Shown here one piece after another: positions 1 to 9,856 of a stretch of DNA of 64,000 nucleotides. The first letter of the stretch is position 1; every line of letters starts with the position of its first letter. A program made the translations under genes and the position numbers. The DNA is from Pseudofabraea citricarpa (lineage: Eukaryota > Ascomycota > Leotiomycetes > Helotiales > Dermateaceae), in NCBI GenBank assembly GCA_029641185.1, contig JAPWGK010000013.1, positions 62,001 through 126,000 of the forward strand, given 5' to 3'. A model generated the notes under the pieces. That model had not been told where the DNA came from. It was given only the letters and a program-made list of their open reading frames with translations, and ran no database searches.

Positions 1-2
1 AC

Positions 3-122
3 GATTTTGAGAACGCGACTAGTTCGGATGAAGATGAGCCAAGTCAAGGTCAAGGCCGCGGTCCTGTTGGTGCGTTTCCAGGGACCAAAGATGATTATGC
101 CGGGAGTGGGAGATATTATTGA
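3..122 (+). CDS. C-terminal end of an unidentified protein (partial, left edge)
   Basis: The third forward frame is open from the window edge to a TGA at 120-122 and encodes 39 residues rich in Asp, Glu, Ser, Gly and Gln, ending in a Gly-Ser-Gly-Arg-Tyr-Tyr tail. The composition looks like a real low-complexity acidic C-terminus, and the other two forward frames look less protein-like. I do not recognise the family. The rest of the gene lies to the left of the window. It would be convergent with GCV1. Confidence 0.45.
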   Translation, partial: DFENATSSDEDEPSQGQGRGPVGAFPGTKDDYAGSGRYY

Positions 123-459
123 TAGCTGTCACTTTTAAAAAGAGAGATAATTCTTGTAGCGAGAGGCTTATTCTTGTGCCCATCAACCTGCTTGCACTGG
201 TAGCTCTTGATAAAAACTTGATATCCTGATCGCCCAAGAAGTGACCGCTCAAAATACCTTTGGGTTAAATTCTTGCGTTTCTGTTCTTGTTTCTCTCACA
301 GGATTCCCAAGATATCGTCATATTTTTCATTCTCTGTCAAAGTGGTTCTTTTGGGAGTAGCTTTTTGCCTGGTTACGGTGTATTTTCTTTCTCTTTTTCT
401 TTTGAAACATTCCCGAAAGGATAGGTTGAACTCCTTCCGTTATTAAGAAGCACCTAAAC
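123..459. other. Intergenic 3' region, convergent
   Basis: T-rich spacer between the partial gene and the stop of GCV1, holding the 3' ends of both. A short reverse-strand ORF here has no recognisable features. Nothing else seen. Confidence 0.5.
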
Positions 460-1899
460 TCACGCCGGAGTGATACCTTTCCAATACTTGCTCGGCACAA
501 ATGGCATCTTAGTAACCGTAGCCTTCCTTGGCTTACCTCTTACTATTACTGTGACTTCAGTGCCGGATTTGTGGTCTCCATCCCTGATATACCCCATGGC
601 GATAAACTTGCTCAGCGTTGGGCTAGGACATCCACTAGTGATGTTACCAATCTTTTCCCCTTTATCATTGACGATTTCCGCTCCCTCTCTAGCTGGCGCG
701 CCCTCAACAATCAAGCCTACTCTCCGCCTCTCAACGCCGAGTCCGCCTTTGCTCTTTGGCACAAGTTGCTTTAGGATAACCTCTGCACCGTGGAAGCCGC
801 CTTTAACTCTTCTCTCCTTGCCAATGATCCATGAAAGACCTGCCTCGACTGGTGTGACAGTGTCATCTAGATCGTGACCGTAAAGACACATTCCAGCCTC
901 TAACCTTAAGCTATCTCTTGCGGCAAGACCTGCCAACTTTAGCCTATCTTCTGCTTCGTTTCCATCAGCAGCAGAGCCGGCTTCCAGAATGGTGACTGTC
1001 ACGAGCATGGTATCCTCTGGTTGTATAGAGATCTCAAACCCATCTTCTCCTGTGTATCCTCCACGGCTCACCAAGCAAAGCTTAGATCCACCATCTGTTT
1101 GGATCTCCAAGAATCTGGATTGCCCGAAAAGTAGCTGTTTCAAGTCAACATGGTCAGGATTAGTGAGAACACTAGTCAAGATCTCCTCGCTCAGTGGTCC
1201 CTGGAGAGCAATGAGCCCCTGATTTTCCAACACCTCCCATTGGACTGGTTCACCCCCATCTTCCAAGTACTCAGCCAATTGCTCCTTGAAGTATGCCAGG
1301 TCTTTCTCTCTGCATCCAGCATTTGTGACGACATAGTAATCTTGCGGTGCAAGACGAGTGATAATCGTATCGTCTACAATTCCACCAGTCCCTGGCCAAA
1401 GTAATACGCTGAGTGTCGAGTGATGTGGTGCCAATGCGGTCAGTCCGGCTGGTGTGATTCTCTGAAGAAATGTCGTTGCTCCAGGGCCCTCAAATTTGTG
1501 CTGCACCATATGCGAGACATCAAATATGGATGCGTGAGATCGTGTGAAGTGATGCGAAGCACTAATTGATTGCCCTTCATACGAAACTGGCATCTGGTAT
1601 CCGCCGAAAGGAACAAACTTGGCGCCTTCCAATTCGTGTAGCTCGTAGAGCGGGGTTTCTTTGAGCGTGGTCTCAGGCTCTACAGCTGTCGAGCTTCGGC
1701 GTATACATGTCTTCGCAGATATATGCTGGACGAGAGGCTCTCGTGCCGTGACCGGTCTTGAGAGCATCGCATTTTTGCAATAATGCGCTGCCGAAGCTGT
1801 CGAAAGCTGTCGATAAGGTCGCCCTGCAAGAGGTCGCACAGCAGATCGCTGAGCAACCAGAGAATCAGTAAGACTTACTACAGCTTTGACCCGCTTCAT
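460..1899 (-). CDS. GCV1: Aminomethyltransferase, T protein of the mitochondrial glycine cleavage system
   Basis: A single exon of 479 aa. It transfers the methylene group from the aminomethyl-lipoyl H protein to tetrahydrofolate and releases ammonia in the glycine decarboxylase complex. Residues 1 to about 80 are Arg, Ser and Ala rich with few acids, as expected of a mitochondrial presequence. The folate-binding GcvT domain follows: FVPFGGYQMPV (about 95-105), FDVSHM (126-131), a VTNAGCREKD segment and a YTGEDGFEI motif, then the C-terminal barrel domain. Length is slightly above the usual 400-420 because of the long presequence. The ATG at 1897-1899 is the first in frame. A CACGTG lies about 130 bp upstream. 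Identification is firm; the mitochondrial location is inferred. Confidence 0.95.
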   Translation of the reverse strand: MKRVKAVVSLTDSLVAQRSAVRPLAGRPYRQLSTASAAHYCKNAMLSRPVTAREPLVQHISAKTCIRRSSTAVEPETTLKETPLYELHELEGAKFVPFGGYQMPVSYEGQSISASHHFTRSHASIFDVSHMVQHKFEGPGATTFLQRITPAGLTALAPHHSTLSVLLWPGTGGIVDDTIITRLAPQDYYVVTNAGCREKDLAYFKEQLAEYLEDGGEPVQWEVLENQGLIALQGPLSEEILTSVLTNPDHVDLKQLLFGQSRFLEIQTDGGSKLCLVSRGGYTGEDGFEISIQPEDTMLVTVTILEAGSAADGNEAEDRLKLAGLAARDSLRLEAGMCLYGHDLDDTVTPVEAGLSWIIGKERRVKGGFHGAEVILKQLVPKSKGGLGVERRRVGLIVEGAPAREGAEIVNDKGEKIGNITSGCPSPTLSKFIAMGYIRDGDHKSGTEVTVIVRGKPRKATVTKMPFVPSKYWKGITPA

Positions 1900-2911
1900 G
1901 ATGGGCGAAGATGTGCTGTAAAAATCAATTTGGTCGGGGTGCAGTAAGTTGATATAAAGGATATATCAAAAGATAAGTTTGGAGGAAACTTAGATGAATA
2001 CGGACGATGTCAAATCACGGGTAAAATCACGTGATACAACGGAAGAAGCTTCTCCGAAGTCGAGTCCCGAGGAACTCATGTTAAAGAATAGTCTCCCTTT
2101 CCTCCGTAGAATATGAATATCACCTAATATCTAATAACGATTACATACTAGTGAGCATCCTAGTCTGACCTATTGAAAACCTGAGAGTGAACCGACGCTT
2201 GTTCTTTTTCCTTTTGGGATTTGGATTTTTTTCATTTCGCCACATTTTGCATAGGGATTAATACTACAGGGTAGATAGGAAGAGGCGGGGGGAGAAAAGG
2301 ATGTGAATCAAGCAATTGTTTTATTTATCTTTATCGATTCACCCGTACTGCAAGTGCAGTAGAGTAATCGAGGGGTGATTGCCTGTAGCCCTACGTAGAA
2401 TATCAGTGGGATTCACTGAATGATACTCGTTAAGTTGGTAGGTAATATTGATCTTTCTATGGAGGAGGATCGTAAGGATCCTTGAGGTTATATAGGAGTG
2501 GTTATTCACCTATTTCAGTCACCTGATATATGAACAATCCTCAGAATAAAATCTCAAGGGTTACTACGGAGTTAAGACTTTTCAAACCTTAACCTCAAGA
2601 AGCTGGTAGGCTTCAGTTTCGTCGCTCGCTTATTTGTTGATTTATGCGAGGTTGAAAAGATCTGAACACAAGAATTGGGGGTTTGATTGCATGGAGAGGG
2701 CGGATGGCTGGTAAATCTCGTATGTGCAGACTGAAGGAGAATGAGAATGGAAGCGGCGTATAGGGACCAGGAACAACAAGAGAGTACTACGTGGTAAGCG
2801 GTCGTGTAACATAACATCCATTAATACTAGCAGGGATCAAGACTGAGTACCGTTACATGGTACATAAAACCCGCAATATGTATGCAATGAAAAGTGCGCC
2901 ACTCTAGTCGA
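1900..2911. other. GCV1 promoter side and NMNAT 3' flank
   Basis: About 1 kb without a supported gene. It contains a near-palindromic AAATCACGTGAT site at about 2024-2034 and pyrimidine/purine tracts. A short reverse-strand ORF at 2572-2817 is not protein-like. Nothing else seen. Confidence 0.4.
2028..2033. promoter_or_regulatory. CACGTG box upstream of GCV1
   Basis: CACGTG about 130 bp upstream of the GCV1 ATG, in the extended form TCACGTGA. Such E-boxes are bound by bHLH factors such as Cbf1 in yeasts; function here is inferred. Confidence 0.35.
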
Positions 2912-4057
2912 TCAACTCTTTGATGGCCCTCCCACTGCTGGCGAGGCTCGACCAGAGGTCTCTAAACCCTTTGTCTTAGCCTTTGCGTCGATAGAGCCTG
3001 CTCCATCTTCTGCATATAGACCATTTTGTTCAATATACTCAACAACTGGTGCAGGGATCAAGTACTGCACGCTCATTTCTCTCTTCAAGAAAAGGCGGAT
3101 TTTTGTGCTACTAACATCGTTCTGTATCAACTGCTGTAGTACATAAATCTATCAACGATGCAAATTAGTTTTAAATAGCCTTTGCACAAAATTCACACGA
3201 AGGTAACCATATCAACACCTCATGGTATTAAAACAGGCCGTTTTACTTACATTTTCTTTCCATGGTTGTAAATTTGATAGTGCATCATCAATATCTGTGC
3301 CTGTTCTTTCGACAACGAACGCGCCGAATCTACCGAGAATCCTGTTCAAATCGGTTTCACTCCATACACCAGGTGTGCTCTGATATCCACGTCAGCATCC
3401 ATCATGTCAAACTTCAACCATAGAAACAAGAAAACAATATTTGGAATGTACAAGACATGCACCGTGATATTACTGCAGTCAATAAGGCGGGACTTATAAA
3501 CTCCAAATTACTTACCATGGTTTCGATTAAGTCCGCTCCTGCAAGAAGGGCAATTCTGACGGGCACACGCGTTCCATCCGGTCGTTCAGCACCGCCCAAA
3601 ACCTGATTGATCTCATGTTCGAAATGATCGAGTACTTGAGCAGTAGGCATATATGCGGACTGAATTGCTTCCCATGGATCTACTATCATCCATGTTTGGT
3701 CGACTGCAAGTTCGCACATCCGCAACCTTGAATTTCTTGTTAATAAAGATTATATACGGATAATATGTCGTCATACCTATGTGCAGAGGGGGCAAGCCCG
3801 GACTTTTTGTATGCGTCAGATACAGGCGAAAGATATCCACCCATTAACTCAAATTCGGTGCTGAACTTGCAAAAGTCTGATGCCATCTCAAACATCCTTA
3901 AGTGCAAGAATGTGATAGGAGAAAAACTGCCGCAGGCAACAAGGACGAGTGGGGTTTTCGAGGAGTCATTCTGTAAGAGGCGCAAACGATCGCGAGGAAA
4001 TGAGTAGGTTTGCAGCGTCTGTGCTGCAGCAGAGTGCGCGGGTAGATTCGAGGCCAT
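2912..4057 (-). CDS. NMA1: Nicotinamide/nicotinate mononucleotide adenylyltransferase
   Basis: Four exons on the reverse strand: 3777-4057, 3516-3726, 3251-3379 and 2912-3148. All introns are GT-AG with frame kept, giving 285 aa. The enzyme joins NMN or NaMN to AMP, the central step of NAD synthesis. The nucleotidyltransferase signature GSFSPITFLHLRM (43-55) carries the HxGH-like site, and the C-terminal DVSSTKIR segment matches the ISSTxxR ATP-binding motif. I chose the ATG at 4055-4057 because homologous proteins start close to this point. An in-frame ATG at 4126 would add 23 residues. The gene is divergent from BNA1, another NAD synthesis gene, across 534 bp. Confidence 0.93.
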
Positions 4058-4591
4058 TTGAAAGATGCGATCTGTCGAAGTGGATGAACTCAAGGTGGGA
4101 TTCAGCTGTATATTATAATCTTGCATGCGAGTTGCTAGGCGTCGAAAATATACGGACGAAGAGTACCGGTATCGCTGAGAGGCGGGGACGGCCGAGAGTC
4201 GTGGGTAACGACGTGGGGTCAAGACCGACTCGACTCGAGAGAGAACAAGCTGCCGCAGAGTGTTCGCGATGCGAAATGGTTGCGCCGTGGTTAAGAATGC
4301 TCAGCGAGGAGAAGAGAAGCGATAGTAAGTAGGAGCCTGTAGAAAGTGGTTGGTGAGGTGAGATATGATTGCGTTTGCGTTTGCTTTGACAAGCAGTACG
4401 TATCGCATCAAAGATATGCCGCTCCGGGCCTGGTGGCGGGTGCGGGTACAGCGGGGTGAGACGACGACGACGACGACTTTAGTTAGTAAGCAGAATAAGA
4501 CGTGGAGATCCGCGGAGGGGCAACAATCTTTTGACTCTTAAGCTGAGATTCGTTCGTCTGTGCAGTATTCCAAGATCCAAAGACCCTCAAG
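4058..4591. promoter_or_regulatory. Shared NMNAT/BNA1 divergent promoter
   Basis: A 534-bp head-to-head spacer between two NAD biosynthesis genes. It contains a short GAC trinucleotide run (about 4459-4477) and a T/G-rich tract near 4365-4390. ORFs seen on the forward strand here are antisense to NMNAT upstream sequence and are not supported. Confidence 0.5.
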
Positions 4592-5239
4592 ATGTTGTCA
4601 GTTCCGTTGAACTTGCCGAAATGGTATATTCCCTCAATCTCGGTTGAGCATTTACTCGTTTACTCAAAGTAAACAGGCTAGAAGAGAACTCCCACCTCCT
4701 CAAACCTCCGATCAACAACTACTGCGTCTACAACAAAGATGTGACCGTCATGGTAAATAGCAAATCTAGATCCAGCACAAATAGCCCAACTAATTTCTGT
4801 ATTGTAGATTGTGGGCGGACCAAATGCGCGAACAGATTACCATATCAATGAAACGGCCGAGTGGTTCTTCCAGTACAAGGGCGCAATGATGCTGAAGGTC
4901 GTAGACGATGGAGAGTTCAAGGATATCATAATCGGCGAAGGAGAGATGTTCCTTCTACCACCTGACACTCCCCATAACCCAGTACGATTCGCTAATACCG
5001 TCGGTATCGTCCTGGAACAACCGCGCCCGGAGAAATCTTTAGACCGCCTGAGATGGTACTGCATGAATTGTTATTCAATTGTGGACGAGGCGGCTTTTCA
5101 CTGTACCGACCTAGGTACCCAGATCAAGCAGGCTGTCAATGGGTTCCAGGAGAGCGAGGAGAGGAGAAAGTGCAATACGTGTGGTGAGCTGGCGAATTCT
5201 GCGCCTCAGCCTGGAAGTATTCAGGATCCGAATCTGTGA
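4592..5239 (+). CDS. BNA1: 3-hydroxyanthranilate 3,4-dioxygenase
   Basis: Three exons: 4592-4623, 4677-4752 and 4808-5239, giving 179 aa. Introns of 53 and 55 nt have GT-AG ends and keep frame. The cytosolic non-heme iron enzyme opens 3-hydroxyanthranilate on the kynurenine route to quinolinate and NAD. Cupin iron ligands are visible as His48, Glu54 and His92. The C-terminal pair CMNC (121-124) and CNTC (158-161) forms the second, rubredoxin-like metal site found in fungal and bacterial enzymes. Length is normal for the family. Head to head with NMNAT, convergent with the next gene. Confidence 0.96.
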
Positions 5240-5460
5240 GTGAGAAATATGAACCAAATATTGTCTTGCAAAATCGAGCTTATACCAACCAACTTGTTTT
5301 GCATTTCTGATATTTTGGTATGCTTGCAGCCTGCTTATAATACAGCTTATTCCCTCTTCGCTCGTTCTGAATGCCCAAGCCACAGATTTGTTCTTGATGT
5401 TTTCGATAGTTCAAGGTCTTTCTCTATCGATACCGAGTACCTCTGTAATTCATGCCCCTT

Positions 5461-6366
5461 CTATGTCTCTTTAAACTCATAGGAGGCTGTTGACTCCTCA
5501 ATCTGGACATTAATGGCCCCCTCCTCGATAGCCTTTCCACTAACCTCGATCCCTGCCTGTATCACGTCTCCAGGAACCACCGATCCAACACCTTTGGGTG
5601 TACCAGTTAATACAATATCTCCCTTCTCGAGTGTCATGACCTTTGAGATATCACTCAGAATTCGCGGGATTCGGAAGAGCATTAGCTCGGTTGAATCGTT
5701 TTGTCGGCTTTCACCATTAACGGTAAGCCATACCTTTGCGTTATGAGGATCGGGAATAGCAGATTTGGGAATAATGTTGCTGACTGGCAGGAAGGTGTCG
5801 AATCCCTTGGCAATACTCCATGGCAGGCCCTTCTTCTTCGCTTCATTCTGTACGTTACGCGCCGTCATATCAATGCTCATGGCATAGCCTGTGTCCGTCA
5901 ATCATCGTACTTTTTGCAATGGACTCTTGCGACACATACTCTCAATAGCATCCATGGCGCCCTTCTCGTCAGATGCCTGTAAATCCTTGACTTGCTTTCC
6001 AATCACCAACGCCAATTCCACCTCATAATGTAAATCCACACCTTTTGGCCTGATTACCGGTCCTGCACCGGGAGCTAGGATGGAAGATGGTGGTTTGATG
6101 AAGAAAAATGGTTGTTTTGGCTTTGCGCTGTTCAATTCGGTGATATGGTCCCTATTGACGTGGGTTAACCATGTGCGCAAATATACCACCTTATGCTCTG
6201 TAGGTTCTGTGACCAGTGGTCCAAATGTCTTGAAAGTGGAAAAGTAGCTTGCGCCGGAGTCGTAGAGTTGGCAATTGACTCACGCATAATTGCGACCGAT
6301 GCAAACAACCTTACTAGCCTTGCTCAACGAGGCTGCAGTAGCCATTCCGCGCCTGAAGGATAACAT
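5461..6366 (-). CDS. Fumarylacetoacetate hydrolase-domain protein (FAHD1/acylpyruvase type)
   Basis: Three exons: about 6284-6366, 5940-6151 and 5461-5888, giving 240 aa. The first exon ends in CIGRNYA and joins directly to DHITELN, the typical start of FAHD1-like enzymes. The rest shows FFIKPPSS, a central segment with the metal-site Glu residues (VELALVIGK), SIDMTARN and the conserved LTGTPKGVGSV near the end. Family members hydrolyse acylpyruvates or decarboxylate oxaloacetate, often in mitochondria; the substrate here is not known. An apparent ORF start at 6189 lies inside intron 1. Convergent with BNA1 and divergent from a membrane protein gene. Confidence 0.88.
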
Positions 6367-7318
6367 GATGGTAACTTGGGTGTTCTTGTCGACTGGCTTC
6401 AGAGAATCGGCGAGATAGCATTCCTCGAGTAGATGTCTTGTCTAACGTCTAGCCTTATCCTGCCCTGCCTTGTGTCGCTTGTGGGACATAAGCTAAGGTC
6501 CACGAGCCACGAGGTAAGGCAAGCCAAGCCACGCCGGAGATCAAATGCTGGTACTGAATATAGCACATACCATACAGTACAGTAGCACATGCACATGCCT
6601 CTCTCTAGCTTACTTCCTCTTCCTACTCCTCAAGCGTCTGGAGCTGCGCTGTGCTGTTGACCACGGACGTCCACGTGATGTGCTCGCCTCGCTCTCGCTA
6701 TAGGTACCGAGCTTGAAATGATCCGCCTCCTCGCCTTGCTTGCCGCCAGAGTTACTGTATTATTGTAACATGATGTGCATCAAACCCCTATCAAACTCGC
6801 TGTCAGACGACTTCACGCCTGAGAAATCACATCACACCCAGCTGGCGCCCGGTGATAAAGTTGGCTCCAGATGCATTGATATTTCGGCAATCACAAATGT
6901 CCCGCCGGCAGCATTGGCCACCGCTCCGCTACAAGTCCACAAGCAGATTAGCCTATAGATGTGTGTCGGGGCCCATCGTCGCTTGATTGGCTTCATGTCT
7001 GCCATCTCACGCTGCACGCTCATCCAGGCTCAGCGCTTACACGCACCATTCTGCACTTCATTGGCAGCTGCACAATGTGCCCGCATGGCGCTGACCACCA
7101 AAGGACCAGCTGGGCCTGCCCTCTATAATAATGCGAGAAGCCGCCCGCCGCCCTCTTGACCTTCGCATCTTCGATGTAGTGCACAAGCTTCACTTCCAGC
7201 TCCAGCTCCAGCCGCAGCCGACGACCAAGACCTCCAAGTTGAGTCGAGCTCTATAACAACCAGGCATCGCAGCCGTCCTTTCATTCAAAGACTCCCTCGT
7301 CCACCGAGATTCGCAGCT
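6367..7318. promoter_or_regulatory. Long divergent promoter between FAHD1-like and MARVEL-like genes
   Basis: A 952-bp spacer with a CACGTG at 6672-6677, CT-rich and AG-rich tracts, and a GC-rich part at 7090-7240 just upstream of the membrane protein start. Small ORFs on both strands (6740-7159) have no recognisable features. Confidence 0.4.
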
Positions 7319-8194
7319 ATGCAGATGCCACATTTTTCGAGAAGATGGAAATGGCCTAAAGTGTTCGTTGCCCTGATGGTTATCGAGCTGGGAGGAACGG
7401 TGGCAGCGTTAGCCCTATTTGGCATTGCGACGCCCAATCTCTTCCGCACGAAGCTCTGGCAAGTTGGCTCGGATCATGGCTTCAACTCAAGCCCTCTGCA
7501 AATCTTGTATGCTTATGCCAACTACCGGCCCATCCCCAAAACACCTTTTGTGTGGTCGTCAACGTAAGTAATCGAGAAGGAAGAGGCTGTATCCCAAGCT
7601 GACGATTGCTAGCCTGACCAGCTTTAATGTCGCGATATCGGTCATCTCAATGTTCGTGCTCCTGTTGAAAGTGGTCATGTTCAGCTTGCACATCTGGTAT
7701 CCTATGCTGAGCGCCATCACCAACATTGCTCTTACTGCCCTTTACGCAGTTAGCGTTTACGGGCAAGCCGGACCTGACCGCTCAGACCCGGAATTCCCTA
7801 GTAATGTCGCCTGGTATATCTCAAAGAGTTGCAATTATGCCTCGGCTTCTGGAAATTATCATTATTGTATGCTAGCTAAGGGGACATTTGCCACCACGGT
7901 GATTATGCTGTAAGTCATTGCCGATATGATTGTGTCAGACATATCCTAATATGACTTAGGACAATCTTCGTTATCAACATGATTCTCAGCATATGGTCCC
8001 TTGTCCCATCTAGAATAGAACGCGAAGCCGCTAAGCTTGAGGTTGATGATATGCAGAAAGCTTCGCCCGTATCTGAAAGTAGCGAGAGAGACTGGGAGAT
8101 GAGGGGTCTAAGGACAGGTCCGAAGACGCCATTCACTCCTCGTACACTGGCATTCAATACACTGGATCGCCAATTGCCTTTGCGTCAAAGTTAA
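7319..8194 (+). CDS. Four-helix integral membrane protein, MARVEL-like
   Basis: Three exons: 7319-7563, 7613-7909 and 7960-8194, giving 258 aa. Four hydrophobic segments are visible: residues about 12-32, 85-110, 113-130 and 178-200. A cytosolic tail follows, rich in charged and Ser/Thr/Pro residues. This four-helix plan with cytosolic termini fits fungal MARVEL-domain proteins, which act in membrane apposition and eisosome-like domains. Two Cys residues in the last extracellular loop could form a disulphide. The family call is by topology rather than by a diagnostic motif, so the function is unknown. Confidence 0.7.
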
Positions 8195-8655
8195 TAATAG
8201 GAAGGACAACAATTGACTTGTAGTACCAAGCTGTTCGGAGTTCGGGCGTGGGCGATACACAATTTCAGTTTTGTTTTTCTTGTTTCCTCTGTCGATATTA
8301 TAATCCTTCCTCGCCAATATCTGATGCTTCTACAAGACTTTACACTGCTAAGTTGAAGCCACATGATAATCCAGATGTGATATGTCTATAAAGTACGACG
8401 CGTTATATCAATTTGAAGTATCTCTATCCATCCCATTCTCATCTCCTCGCTCAGTCACAAGCGACCTATCCTTTTCGCGTTGAAGAATTTTGTTGAATGG
8501 GAGTTGGATTCCTAAAAAATAACATATTTCAAGCTCTGGTAAGCAGAATAAATTTAACTCATCGACGCATAGAAGCAGTCTAAGGTATCGTGTATCCCAT
8601 TTTCTGTCCTACCGTTTTTACGCCGACCACCTGATTTACAAAAACAATACAGCAA
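8195..8655. other. Convergent 3' spacer
   Basis: AT-rich 3' flanking sequence between the membrane protein and MET8. No ORF of note; presumed polyadenylation regions of both genes. Confidence 0.4.
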
Positions 8656-9518
8656 TCAACATCCGACGCAAAAGCCGAACGATCCATCGAATACATCAAG
8701 TTTACCCTCTATCGCCTTTAAACACCCGAAACGAGGGACCTTGTCTGGTGGATAGAATTTCAATAGTGCAGCCATATCTTCTTCGTCCATTTGACATAAT
8801 TCTTCCAAGCTGTAGGTATCACTAACTCTAATCATCCTGCAACCAGTTAGCGAAGCTTCCCCACGTAATGCGTGAAAGACTTACCAAGACATCCTCTTTG
8901 GACCATCCTCGACATCTGGTGCAACTTTCCTCAGCATTTGTCTTAATTTCCCCACCTTTATTATAGCATTCCCAACATTAGGTGATAGGTTTGCGGCGAT
9001 TGATCGTCGGACGATATTTGCAAGTCTTGGTCCCTTGCCATTCGTACTAACCATGATCTGCAGCGGTCCGTCTCTATGAACACTCCCAAAGTAAAAGTCA
9101 CATTCCGGCGGAACATCTGCAATGTTGGCTGCAATCTTTTTCTCCTTACAAAGTTTCCAAATCTGCGTCGAGGCCTCGGGATCATCCACGGCTGTCAATA
9201 CCATATCAACGCCGTCCAAATCGGATGGCTCGAATTTGCGATCGACAAACTCAACCTGGCCCTTTTCCACTCTGTATGCAACTTCGGGATTGAGGCCCTC
9301 CCTTGGTGAAACAAGTGTAACTTTCGCATCAGCGTTGAGGACATTGAGGATTCGACCTGCTGCAACCTGTGGACGAGTCAGCGGCGTTGCAGAAGAGATT
9401 TCCAAGCAATTGAACTTGCCTCGCCACCTCCTACGACAAGAACTCTCTTGTTTCTGATCTGCCATGCGAGTATCAGAGAGCCACCGCCCTGAATCTCTGG
9501 AAATTGCTGCTCGCTCAT
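8656..9518 (-). CDS. MET8: Siroheme synthase: precorrin-2 dehydrogenase and sirohydrochlorin ferrochelatase
   Basis: Three exons: 9420-9518, 8885-9366 and 8656-8836, giving 253 aa. It makes siroheme, the prosthetic group of sulfite and nitrite reductases. The NAD-binding Rossmann loop GGGEVAAGR (about 30-38) is split by intron 1. That intron starts with GCAAGT instead of GT, and only this splice restores the conserved loop. The segment ADVPPECDFYFG (about 130-141) holds the catalytic Asp region of Met8 enzymes. A longer open frame beginning at 9675 runs through the intron and is not the real start. The ATG at 9516-9518 gives a normal length. Divergent from CUE5. Confidence 0.92.
9367..9419 (-). 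other. Non-canonical GC-AG intron in MET8
   Basis: Reverse-strand intron with donor GAG|GCAAGT and acceptor CACAG|GTT. GCAAGT is the usual sequence context of the minor GC-AG class. Splicing here joins Gly-Gly-Gly-Glu to Val-Ala-Ala-Gly-Arg in frame. Confidence 0.8.
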
Positions 9519-9856
9519 GTTGTCGGTGAAGATTTGAATCTTCGACGCTGTCGTCACAAAACTTTCTCTCGACCTTTCTCGGCCTTGTCTTATCCGCGGC
9601 CCCACCTACCCGATAAGCCTTGTGTCGCTTATGTAACAAGGCGGCGTGGGTACTTGATGCACGACCCGCAATCACGTGTAAATATCAGCCACATCACGCT
9701 ACGTACTTTTATCGTCATTATTGAGCCTGAATCCAGGCAAAGATCATAGGCATCAGAACCCGCAGCCCAACTCTACCATTAACAAAACAAAACAAAAAAA
9801 AACGCAGTGGAAGCTGAAGCTTAAAAACATCGATTTGCTCACAAAACAGCGGAATC
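9519..9856. promoter_or_regulatory. MET8/CUE5 divergent promoter
   Basis: 338 bp with ATCACGTGT at 9671-9679 (CACGTG 9673-9678) and an A-rich run at 9780-9802 just before the CUE5 ATG. In yeasts CACGTG is the Cbf1 site of sulfur-assimilation genes such as those needing siroheme; the link here is inference. Confidence 0.45.

Noticed and set aside
8881..9675. Longer 264-residue start for MET8 through the intron
   Set aside because: The extra N-terminus is not conserved and reads through a GC-AG intron; the shorter model restores GGGEVAAGR.
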